Position numbers and translations under genes: made by a program. From JBKQVT01 sp052139835 (GTDB taxonomy: Bacteria; Planctomycetota; Planctomycetia; Pirellulales; Thermoguttaceae), in contig JBKQVT010000085.1 of the NCBI GenBank assembly GCA_052139835.1, positions 1 through 33,855 of the forward strand: 33,855 bases of DNA, read 5' to 3'. The notes under the pieces were generated by a model. That model was not told the DNA's origin and searched no databases. It saw only the letters and a list, made by a program, of their open reading frames with translations. This document shows positions 6,877 through 14,119 of this stretch, piece by piece; positions within the stretch are counted from its first letter, which is position 1, and every line of letters begins with the position of its first letter.

Positions 6877-7638
6877 TTACTCGATCACCACGGTGCGGTT
6901 ATTGAGCAAGGACGCGGTGGGATCGCCGGTCTTGCTGTTGTCGGCCTTCGGGGCCGGCGGGGGAGCCGGCTCGGCCTTCGGGGCCGGAGCAACCGCCGGG
7001 GCAGTCGCCGGGGCGGCGCCGCCGCAACCGCAAGGGGCAGCCATGCCACAGCAGCAGGGCTTCTCGCAGCAGCAGCACGACTTCTCACAGCAGCACGGCT
7101 TCAGGCAGCAGAACAAGGCGCCGAGCATGTCCTTCAGAGGATGGCAGCAGCAGGTGTTCTCGCAGCAGCCGCAAGTCTTCTCGCAGCAGCACGGGGCCTT
7201 GCAGCAGCACGGCTTCTCGCAGCAGCACGGGGCCTTGCAGCAGCACGGCTTCTCGCAGCAGCACGGGGCCTTGCAGCAGCACGGGGCCTTGCAGCAGCAC
7301 GGCTTCTCGCAGCAGCACGGGGCCTTGCAGCAGCAGGGTTCGGGGGCGCAGCACTTCACCGCGCCGCAGCACTCGCAGCCGCACGTCTTGCAGGTGAAGA
7401 TGTCCTTCAGTCCGCAGAACAAGTCGCGGACAGGCGTGCAGCAGCACTTCTTCTCGCACGTGCAGCAAGTCTTCTCGCAGCACGTCGGGGCGGGGGCGCA
7501 ACAGGTGGGCTTGGCGCACTCACACGCGCTGCAGCCACCGCATTGCGACCCACAGTTTCCCAGAAGTTCGAAGGCGAACCCCTGGACACACAGGGCCGCG
7601 CTCAACAGGAGCGCTCCAAATACTGTCTTGCTGTTCAT
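6877..7638 (-). CDS. Secreted ultra-cysteine-rich protein with PCCC tandem repeats
   Basis: This 253-aa protein has a signal peptide (MNSKTVFGALLLSAALCVQGFA) and 71 cysteines by my count, about 28 percent. The centre holds nine consecutive six-residue units of the form (K/E)(A/K)PCCC, with the first unit diverged. On each side lies a related cassette, CCCTPVRDLFCGL and CCCHPLKDMLGAL, suggesting an internal duplication. A Pro/Ala-rich linker precedes the tail SLLNNRTVVIE. AAAGGAG precedes ATG 7638 and a terminator follows. Planctomycete cell envelopes are protein-rich and cysteine-rich, so a disulfide-linked wall or surface role is plausible. Metal binding, metallothionein-like, is the main alternative. 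No enzyme motif is present. The signal peptide, ribosome site and terminator favour this strand over the Gln-rich antisense frame. Confidence 0.8.
   Translation of the reverse strand: MNSKTVFGALLLSAALCVQGFAFELLGNCGSQCGGCSACECAKPTCCAPAPTCCEKTCCTCEKKCCCTPVRDLFCGLKDIFTCKTCGCECCGAVKCCAPEPCCCKAPCCCEKPCCCKAPCCCKAPCCCEKPCCCKAPCCCEKPCCCKAPCCCEKTCGCCENTCCCHPLKDMLGALFCCLKPCCCEKSCCCCEKPCCCGMAAPCGCGGAAPATAPAVAPAPKAEPAPPPAPKADNSKTGDPTASLLNNRTVVIE
7183..7344 (-). repeat. 18-base tandem repeat encoding PCCC units
   Basis: Nine 18-base units run without a break. Two alternating forms encode KAPCCC and EKPCCC, and the ninth unit (7327-7344) has diverged. Within each form the units are identical at the DNA level, which points to recent expansion or homogenisation. 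The array could vary in length between strains. Confidence 0.9.
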
Positions 7639-8226
7639 TGAGCAATCACTCCTTTACAATGAACCGCGGTCGCTTCGATCCCCGCCGTCGCAATCACAAG
7701 CCGGAGTGGCAAGCCTTCGCTTCACCCCATGGCGTGGGCGGGTCCTCCCATGGGTTAGAACCGACTCAAGCGTGGCTTCTGATTGCGCCTCGGGAAAGGT
7801 GGGTCAGCACCCGCGGTTCGCACGGTGTACTGCGCCAGGACCGTCGAGCCATTCCATGACTCGAAGAACACCGATCCGGTTGCCTGACGCGCCCTTGCAT
7901 CGTGCCTCCGTGGCACGCGCTGTTCATTAAGGGTCAGTTACCGTATCGGCCGTCTGACAAAGGCGGCTTAAACGTTCGGAAGGCTTTTTCAGCAAAAGGT
8001 TTACTGCTCCTGCGGCGCAAAGATTTCCAGGCAACCAGACGGGCGAAAGTTTAACGGTTGTATGGCCCGCCGCCCACCCCGCCCCCTCCCGCAACCCTTG
8101 GCCAATCGATAAACTTTCCCCACCTTGACCAATGAAAAAGGAGGAAGGCGGAGGGCGGAAGGACGCGCTGCCGCGGAAGCGTGCGTTTCCGATGTTCCTT
8201 CCCCCTTCCGCCCTCCGCCTTCCCCC
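7639..8226. other. Long intergenic region upstream of the Cys-rich gene
   Basis: This 588-base gap has no convincing gene on either strand. It contains a palindromic stretch around 7723-7755 (ACCCCATGG and CCATGGGTT arms), an AT-richer part near 7960-8060, and the 20-base polypurine inverted repeat at 8143-8223. It must include the promoter of the Cys-rich gene, but I could not assign -35 and -10 boxes with confidence. Confidence 0.5.
8143..8223. repeat. Polypurine/polypyrimidine inverted repeat (dispersed family)
   Basis: Perfect 20-base arms at 8143-8162 and 8204-8223 (a GGAAGGCGGAGGGCGG type sequence) surround a 41-base loop. The right arm with its flanks, 8197-8229, is identical over 33 bases to 30552-30584. 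It ends just before the stop of the membrane protein gene at 8227. Confidence 0.8.
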
Positions 8227-9777
8227 TTACTCCGGAAAGGCCGTCCCGGCGCCGTCGGCCGGCAGGTCCCTCGGCGCCGTGCGGCAGATCACCTCGGCAA
8301 GCGGCCCCTTGCTCCGCGCGAACAAGCCGCACAACGCATCCTCGTAAACCAGCGTCCACCCCGCCTTCAGCCGCATGAGGTTGTAGACGGGCAGCCGCTT
8401 GTCGACCAGGGCCAAATCGGTCGGATGCTCATCCAGCAGGGCATCCCACGCCCCGACGCCCGAGATCCAGTTGTTGTTCAGCGCGCGGAGCGACTCGGAA
8501 TAGACGGTGTCGCGGCGGCCGTCGTAGGAGACCTGGATCTTCGGGCCCAGTCGCCAGATGACGTACTGGCCCCAGTCGAAGAAGACGGCCAGGTTGCCGC
8601 GGACCCCGCTGTCCCGCAGCAGGGCCACCGCCCGGACCGGGTAGGCCACGTGCCGCGGATCGACGGGGATTCGCAGCCAAGGATGCAGCGCGGCCCCCGA
8701 GAGCAGCATCGCGCCGGTCAAGGGCAACAGCGCGGCGGTCAGGGCCCGGGGGGCGGTGACGTTCTGTCGCCGTTGTTGCGCCGGCAGCCAGCGATTCCAG
8801 GCTTCGCCCAGCGCCGGCCCGGCCAGCACGGCCGCGGCCAAGGCCGTCAAGGGAAGATGCCGGAAGGCCACCAACGGCAAGACGATCGTCGAGGCAAAGG
8901 CCGCCAGCAACGCCGGCCGGCGCTGTCGCCTCGAGGCGGCCAGCGCCAGGATCGACACCCCCACCAGGACCAGGAACGCGATCCCCTCGGTCTTGGTGAC
9001 GTCCAGGGGCTGCCATTCCATGATGTCCGGCTTGGCCGCCGTGGCCGGCGCCCAGAGGAAGCAGAACAGTTTGGGGCCATAGGGGTTCAGCATCGCGGCC
9101 CCCGCCGCGGCCAACGCCGGCAGCGCCACCTGGCAGCAGGGCTTCAACCAGGGCGATTTCTCTTGGACCGCGGCGTGGCAGACCAGGGCGATCCGGGTGG
9201 CAGACCACACTGCCAGCAGCCCCAGCCCGGCGAAAAATGCGCCGTGGAAGTTGGCCCAGACGGCAATCAGGGGCACGGCCAGCCATAAGGCCCGCACGTT
9301 CCGCTCGGCTGCCTCGATCGTCAACAGCATCAGCAGGAAGAATAAATAGGAGAACAACTGCGGGCGGATGGTGCGGCTGCCCACCTCCATGAGGAACACG
9401 ACCGCCAGGATCAGCACGCCGGCGGCGATGGTCCGCACGCCGCGGGCCGCGAGATGCCGGTATAACAGCCCGAGGATCGCCAGCAGGATGGCGGCCTTTA
9501 CGGCCAGCAGGCCGTAGGACCCGGCCGCGCCGAAGGCGCCGGCCAGCACGACCTCGGTCAGCCACTCGTGGTTGATCCAGGGCTGGCCGGCGGTCAGATA
9601 GGAATAGGGATCGGCCGCTGGGATGCCGCGGGCGGCGAGCATGTCTTGTCCGAAGCGCACGTGTCCCCAGAGGTCGGGATCGGCGATCGTGGTCGAGCTG
9701 ATGTAGAAACTGACGGCAACGATCAGCAGCAGCACGGCGGCGCGTTGGCGCGGGGTCATGTCAGGGGAATCGTTCAT
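8227..9777 (-). CDS. Multipass membrane protein with DPDLW motif (GT-C-like?)
   Basis: This 516-aa integral membrane protein starts at ATG 9777, preceded by GGAGAGG; a longer frame to 9840 lacks such a site. About ten hydrophobic segments are visible. The first periplasm-facing loop carries DPDLWGHVRFGQD, then WINHEWLTE, and a later segment has RPQLFSYLFF. The soluble C-terminal part has VFFDWGQYVIWRLGP and VSYDGRRDTVY. Acidic residues in the first loop followed by many helices resemble lipid-linked sugar glycosyltransferases of the GT-C fold, and similar DPDLWWH proteins are common hypothetical membrane proteins. The substrate is unknown. It is not obviously in an operon with the sulfate genes upstream. 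Confidence 0.7.
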   Translation of the reverse strand: MNDSPDMTPRQRAAVLLLIVAVSFYISSTTIADPDLWGHVRFGQDMLAARGIPAADPYSYLTAGQPWINHEWLTEVVLAGAFGAAGSYGLLAVKAAILLAILGLLYRHLAARGVRTIAAGVLILAVVFLMEVGSRTIRPQLFSYLFFLLMLLTIEAAERNVRALWLAVPLIAVWANFHGAFFAGLGLLAVWSATRIALVCHAAVQEKSPWLKPCCQVALPALAAAGAAMLNPYGPKLFCFLWAPATAAKPDIMEWQPLDVTKTEGIAFLVLVGVSILALAASRRQRRPALLAAFASTIVLPLVAFRHLPLTALAAAVLAGPALGEAWNRWLPAQQRRQNVTAPRALTAALLPLTGAMLLSGAALHPWLRIPVDPRHVAYPVRAVALLRDSGVRGNLAVFFDWGQYVIWRLGPKIQVSYDGRRDTVYSESLRALNNNWISGVGAWDALLDEHPTDLALVDKRLPVYNLMRLKAGWTLVYEDALCGLFARSKGPLAEVICRTAPRDLPADGAGTAFPE

Positions 9778-9894
9778 GCCACCTCTCCGCCCGCGGGGGG
9801 CCTTGGCGGGGGCCACTTTGCCGTGGCCCGCCTTTCTCAAGCATAGGTCACGGGGGCGGGGATGTGAAACCAGCAGCCGACGGTGCGGCCGCCC

Positions 9895-10962
9895 TCACCC
9901 CTCGTTGGAGAAGACCTTCACCTCGCGGGGCGTGACGAAGACCTGGCTGTCGGTCGTGATGCGCAACTCGTGGTAACGCTCCTGGGTCATCTCGGCGTGC
10001 AGGCGCTCGCCCGAGTCGGCCAACAGCTCTACCCGCACGTTGGCCCCGGCGGAATGAATCCGCGTCACCACGGCGCGGAAGCAGGGGTGGCCGTTGCGCT
10101 GGGTGTCGACCTGGATGTCGTGGGGGCGGATGAAGACCCGCACCGGACGGCTCGGCGTGGTGGCGTGCTCGGGCGAATCCATCGACATGTCGGCGAAGTG
10201 GACCTTGCCGTTCTCCAGCCGGCCGTGGAAGGGATTGACCTGGCCGAGAAACTTCACCACGAACTCGGTCGCCGGGTGATGGAAGACCTCGTCGGGGGTG
10301 CCGATCTGCTCGATCCGCCCGGCGTTCATCACCAGCACGCGGTCGGCCAGTTCGAGGGCCTCGTCCTGGTCGTGGGTGACGAAGACGCTGGTGAGGTGGA
10401 TTTCGTCGTGCAGCCGCCGCAGCCATTGCCGCAGCTCCTGGCGGACCTGGGCGTCCAGGGCCCCGAAGGGCTCGTCCAACAACAGCACCTGCGGCTCGAT
10501 GGCCAAGGCGCGGGCCAGGGCCACGCGCTGCCGCTGCCCGCCGGAAAGCTGGTTGGGATAGCGGTTGGCGTAGTGCTCCAATTGCACCAGTTTCAGCAGC
10601 CGCATCACCTTGTACTTGATGAGGTTGCGCGAGGGGCGCTGCCGCCGCGGCCGCACCCGCAGCCCGAAGGCCACGTTCTGGAAGACGGTCATGTGGCGAA
10701 AGAGGGCGTAGTGCTGGAAGACGAAGCCCACCTGGCGATTGGCGGCGTCGCGGTCGGCGACGTTCTCGTGCTGGAAGAAGATGGGGCCGCTGCCGGGGTC
10801 GGGCTGCTCCAGGCCGGCGATGATCCGCAGCAAGGTCGTCTTCCCCGACCCCGAGGGCCCCAGCAGCGCCACCAGCTCGCCGCTGGCGACCGTGAGGCTG
10901 ACGTCCCGCAGGGCGCGAAACTCGCCGAACGATTTGCTGATCCGCTGGACGTCGATGCTCAT
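9895..10962 (-). CDS. cysA: Sulfate/thiosulfate ABC importer ATPase
   Basis: CysA hydrolyses ATP on the inner face of the membrane to drive sulfate uptake through CysT and CysW. Walker A GPSGSGKT is at 35-42, the signature LSGGQ and Walker B VLLLDEPFGALDA in the middle, and the H-loop in VFVTHDQDEA. The last 110 or so residues form the accessory domain, including VRVFIRPHDIQV, as in CysA. The length is 355 aa. I chose ATG 10962 (MSIDVQRISK, with AAGGA upstream) because the longer frame to 11040 adds only Arg-rich, non-conserved residues overlapping cysW. It is the last of four genes, 11 bases after cysW. Confidence 0.95.
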   Translation of the reverse strand: MSIDVQRISKSFGEFRALRDVSLTVASGELVALLGPSGSGKTTLLRIIAGLEQPDPGSGPIFFQHENVADRDAANRQVGFVFQHYALFRHMTVFQNVAFGLRVRPRRQRPSRNLIKYKVMRLLKLVQLEHYANRYPNQLSGGQRQRVALARALAIEPQVLLLDEPFGALDAQVRQELRQWLRRLHDEIHLTSVFVTHDQDEALELADRVLVMNAGRIEQIGTPDEVFHHPATEFVVKFLGQVNPFHGRLENGKVHFADMSMDSPEHATTPSRPVRVFIRPHDIQVDTQRNGHPCFRAVVTRIHSAGANVRVELLADSGERLHAEMTQERYHELRITTDSQVFVTPREVKVFSNEG

Positions 10963-10973
10963 GCTCGGGGTCC

Positions 10974-11957
10974 TTATGCGTTTGCGGCCGCGGCGCGGGA
11001 TTCGAACTCGGCGCGGGCCACTTGCCGGGCGACTTGCCATTCCACCAACGTTTTTGCGACCAGGGTCACCAAGGCCAACAGCGCCAGCACCGAGGCCACC
11101 GCGAAGGCGGCCGTGGGGACTTCGTTGGACAGGGCCTCGATGTGCAGGGGCATGGTGATGGCCCCGCGAATCCTGCCCGACACCACGGCCACGGCGCCGA
11201 ATTCACCCATGGCGCGGGCGTTGCACAAAATGACGCCGTAGAGCAGCCCCCACTTGATGTTCGGCGCCGTCACGCGCCAGAAGATCTGCCAACCGCCGGC
11301 CCCCAGCACGCGGGCGGCCTCTTCCTCCTCGGTCCCTTGGGCTTGCATCAAGGGAATCAGCTCGCGGGCGACGAACGGAAACGTCACAAACAGCGTGGCC
11401 AGAATGACCCCCGGCACGGCGAACACGATCTTGATGTCGTGCGCGGCCAGCCAGTGCCCCAGCGGACCGGCGCGCCAACCGAAGAGGAGCACGAACACCA
11501 GCCCGGCAATGACCGGCGAGACCGAGAAGGGCAAGTCGATCAACGTGATCAACAGGTGCTTGCCCAGGAACTCGAATTTCGTGATGGTCCAGGCTGCCAG
11601 GACGCCGAAGACCGTGCCCAGCGGCACGCAGACGGCGGCCGTCAGCAGCGTCAGGCGGATGGCGCTGAGCGTATCGGTGTCGCCCAGCGCGTCGACGTAG
11701 GAAGAAACGCCTTTCCCCAGCACATGCCAGAACTTCACCACGTTGGCCGTCAAGGTGGCCCCGAAGTCGTAGGAAAACGCGCCCAGCCCCAGCGCCTGCC
11801 AAAACACCGCCAGCAACGGCACCAGCAGAAAAAGCGTCAGGAACGCGACGGCCGTGCCGATCAGCAAGCGGCGGACCAGCGGCGACTCGGTGGTCAACGA
11901 CCGCCCGCGCGAAAGCGCGGCGGAGCCGACCTGAAGTGTGGGGATCACGGAGGGCAT
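10974..11957 (-). CDS. cysW: Sulfate ABC importer permease CysW
   Basis: This inner-membrane permease pairs with CysT to form the sulfate channel. The product is 327 aa with about six transmembrane segments and the cytoplasmic EAA loop that docks on CysA (EEEEAARVLGAGGWQIFWRVTAPNI). NARAMGEFGAVAVVSG is a CysW hallmark. The start ATG at 11957 lies two bases after the cysT stop (TAG-AC-ATG), so translation is probably coupled. The N-terminal 35 residues before the first helix are lineage-specific. A frame continuing open to 13052 is only lack of stops and overlaps cysT. Confidence 0.94.
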   Translation of the reverse strand: MPSVIPTLQVGSAALSRGRSLTTESPLVRRLLIGTAVAFLTLFLLVPLLAVFWQALGLGAFSYDFGATLTANVVKFWHVLGKGVSSYVDALGDTDTLSAIRLTLLTAAVCVPLGTVFGVLAAWTITKFEFLGKHLLITLIDLPFSVSPVIAGLVFVLLFGWRAGPLGHWLAAHDIKIVFAVPGVILATLFVTFPFVARELIPLMQAQGTEEEEAARVLGAGGWQIFWRVTAPNIKWGLLYGVILCNARAMGEFGAVAVVSGRIRGAITMPLHIEALSNEVPTAAFAVASVLALLALVTLVAKTLVEWQVARQVARAEFESRAAAANA

Positions 11958-11959
11958 GT

Positions 11960-12787
11960 CTATGCGACCGCGTAACGGCGGCTCCGCCATTGCAAGAGGT
12001 TGATGATCAACAACAGCAGGAACGAGGCCGTCAGCATGACCACGGCGATGGAGGTCGCCCCGGCGTAGTCGTATTGTTCGAGCTTGCTGATGATGAGAAA
12101 CGGCGTGATTTCGGTCTCCATGACCCGATTGCCGGCGATGAAGACGATGGATCCATACTCGCCCAGTCCGCGGGCCAGCGCCAGGGCGAAACCGGCCAAC
12201 AGCGCCGGCAGCACGCTGGGCAAGATCACGCGGCGGAACGTCGCCAGGCGTCCAGCGCCCAGGCTGGCCGCCGCCTCCTCGATCTCGGGGTCCAGGTCTT
12301 CCAGGGCCGGCTGCAAGGTCCGCACCACGAAGGGCAGCCCGATGAACACCAATGCCACCGCGATCCCCAACGGCGTGTAGGAGACCTTGATCCCCAGCGG
12401 CGCCAACCAGCGGCCGATCCAGCCATCGCCGCTGTACAGCGACGCCAGCACGATTCCCGACACCGCCGTCGGCAAGGCAAAGGGCAGATCGACGATGGCG
12501 TCGAGAAACTTCTTGCCGGGAAACGAATAGCGCGTCAGCACCCAGGCGACGATGAACCCGAAGACGACGTTGACAGTCGCGGCCGCCAGCGAGGTCCCGA
12601 AACTCAGCTTGTAGGAGGCCACCACCTGCGGATCGCTGACCGCCCGCCAAAAGTCGCTCCAGGTGATCCGCGACGCTTTCAGCACCAGGACGCTCAGCGG
12701 GATGAGCACGATCAGGCCCAAATAAAACAGCGTGAAGCCCATGGTCAGGCCAAAGCCAGGCAACACGCTGCGCTGTTTCAGTTTCAC
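11960..12787 (-). CDS. cysT: Sulfate ABC importer permease CysT (CysU)
   Basis: This 275-aa permease begins MKLKQRSVLPGFGLTMGFTLFYLG, the usual CysT start. Six hydrophobic segments are visible. The EAA loop reads EEAAASLGAGRLATFRRVILP, and ARGLGEYGSIVFIAGN and METEITPFLIISKLEQYDY are CysT-specific. It forms the membrane pore with CysW and receives sulfate from the binding protein encoded nine bases upstream. It ends two bases before cysW. Confidence 0.95.
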   Translation of the reverse strand: MKLKQRSVLPGFGLTMGFTLFYLGLIVLIPLSVLVLKASRITWSDFWRAVSDPQVVASYKLSFGTSLAAATVNVVFGFIVAWVLTRYSFPGKKFLDAIVDLPFALPTAVSGIVLASLYSGDGWIGRWLAPLGIKVSYTPLGIAVALVFIGLPFVVRTLQPALEDLDPEIEEAAASLGAGRLATFRRVILPSVLPALLAGFALALARGLGEYGSIVFIAGNRVMETEITPFLIISKLEQYDYAGATSIAVVMLTASFLLLLIINLLQWRSRRYAVA

Positions 12788-12796
12788 CGGCCGCTC

Positions 12797-13867
12797 CTAA
12801 CGCTTGCGAATCTGGTCGAAGACCCCGCCGTCGTCGAAATGGTCCTTTTGGGCCTTCTGCCAACCGCCGAACACGTCGTCCACCGTGAACATCTGCACCG
12901 GCTTGATCCAACTCGCCGGCGTCGCCTTCGGGTCCAGCGGACGATAATGGTTCTTTGCCACGATGGTCTGGCCCTCGGGCGAATAAAGGTATTTCAGGTA
13001 CTCCTCGGCCAGCTTGCGTTTCCCCTGCTTGTCGACCACCTTGTCCACCCAAGCCACGGGCGGCTCGGCAAGAATGCTCACCGAGGGCATGACGATTTCG
13101 AACTGGTCGGCCCCGAATTCGTCGATCGCCCAGTAGGCGTCATTTTCCCAAGCCAACAGCACGTCGCCTTGCCCCTGCTTGGCAAACGTGACCGTGGAGC
13201 CGCGGGCGCCGGAATCGAGCACCTTGACGTGCCGATACAATTCCGCCACGAAGTCCCGCGCCTTCTGCTGCGCCTTGGCCGCGGCGTCGGCCTGCTTGGG
13301 GTCGTGGAGCTTCTTCAGGTCGCCCAATTCCCGCCCCAGGGCATACCCCCAGGCGGCCAGATAGTTCCAACGGGCGCCGCCCGACTGCTTCGGATGCGGC
13401 GTCACCACCTCGATCCCCGGCCGGATCAAGTCGTCCCAATCGCGAATCCCTTTCGGGTTCCCCTTGCGGACCAGGAAGACAATGGTCGAGGTATAGGGGC
13501 AACTGTGGTTGCCCAGCCGCCCTTGCCAATCCGCCGGAAGCAGCCCGGCCTTCTCGTGGATCACGTCGATGTCATAGGCCAAGGCCAGGGTCACCACCGA
13601 TGCCTCCAGCCCCTCGATTACCTTCCGGGCTTGTCCGCCCGAACCGCCGTGCGAGGTCTCAAGGACAATCGATTCGCCGGTGCGTTCCTTCCAGTGTTTG
13701 GCAAACGCCTTATTGAACTCCTTGTACAAGCCCCGCGTGGGGTCATAGGAGACGTTGAGGATATCGGCCGGCTTGCCGCAGCCCGCCAGCAGCGTCATCG
13801 CGGCCAGCGGCACGAGGGCGATCCAAGACAGAAATCGTGAGTAAAACGGCTTGCGTATCCGAAACAT
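12797..13867 (-). CDS. sbp: Sulfate-binding lipoprotein
   Basis: This binding protein captures sulfate outside the membrane and delivers it to CysT/CysW. A lipoprotein signal ends LLAGC (Cys30), so it is probably lipid-anchored. Conserved family segments are NVSYDPTRGLYKEFN, SHGGSGGQARKVI, CPYTSTIVFLVRKGNPK, TPHPKQSGGARWNYLAAWG, VLDSGARGSTVTF and FEIVMPSVSILAEPPVA. The length is 356 aa from ATG 13867. A GTG at 13906 gives a longer frame, but neither start has a Shine-Dalgarno. A -10-like TAGAAT lies only seven bases before ATG 13867, consistent with a leaderless message. It is the first gene of the sbp-cysT-cysW-cysA operon. Confidence 0.95.
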   Translation of the reverse strand: MFRIRKPFYSRFLSWIALVPLAAMTLLAGCGKPADILNVSYDPTRGLYKEFNKAFAKHWKERTGESIVLETSHGGSGGQARKVIEGLEASVVTLALAYDIDVIHEKAGLLPADWQGRLGNHSCPYTSTIVFLVRKGNPKGIRDWDDLIRPGIEVVTPHPKQSGGARWNYLAAWGYALGRELGDLKKLHDPKQADAAAKAQQKARDFVAELYRHVKVLDSGARGSTVTFAKQGQGDVLLAWENDAYWAIDEFGADQFEIVMPSVSILAEPPVAWVDKVVDKQGKRKLAEEYLKYLYSPEGQTIVAKNHYRPLDPKATPASWIKPVQMFTVDDVFGGWQKAQKDHFDDGGVFDQIRKR

Positions 13868-13874
13868 TATCTGT

Positions 13875-13902
13875 ATTCTAAATAAAGTGATGATTCGGTC
13901 AG
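13875..13902 (-). promoter_or_regulatory. Candidate promoter of the sulfate operon
   Basis: On the minus strand CTGACC (13902-13897) and TAGAAT (13880-13875) are separated by 16 bases. The -10 box ends seven bases before the sbp ATG, so transcription would start at or next to the start codon. The region is clearly more AT-rich than the surrounding genes. Confidence 0.45.
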
Positions 13903-14021
13903 GCACGGAGAATCAACTCGGCTCATTGCGGCAGCAAGCGGGATGCCAAAGTCGCAATTTGCGTTTTTTCGCGAATATGCGGGCTTTGGGAAAACATAAC
14001 TGGATGGATTGTAACAATTCT

Positions 14022-14069
14022 GTCAAATATGCTAGATGATCACTGGACATGTTCCGTCATATTTGCTAG
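14022..14069. promoter_or_regulatory. Pair of 14-base direct repeats in the divergent sulfate/regulator region
   Basis: GTCAAATATGCTAG (14022-14035) and GTCATATTTGCTAG (14056-14069) match at 12 of 14 positions and start 34 bases apart, about three helical turns. They lie 51 bases before the GTG of the sigma-54 regulator and about 155-200 bases upstream of sbp. They could bind a regulator of either gene. The first copy also contains TATGCT, a possible -10. Confidence 0.5.
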
Positions 14070-14119
14070 GCTGCCATCAAGCGTGATGGTAGGTCGCTAA
14101 GCAACACCCGGAGAGTGCC

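Noticed and set aside
7183..7344. Tandem 18-base units as a CRISPR-like array
   Set aside because: There are no spacers and the units are contiguous, in-frame and coding.
6863..7930. Long plus-strand frame rich in Gln-His repeats, antisense to the Cys-rich gene
   Set aside because: Its repeats are the complement of TGC-rich codons. It lacks a ribosome site, while the minus frame has a signal peptide, an AAAGGAG site and a terminator.
11958..13052. Upstream extension of the cysW frame
   Set aside because: It would overlap all of cysT and part of sbp in another frame. The conserved permease starts after 11957.
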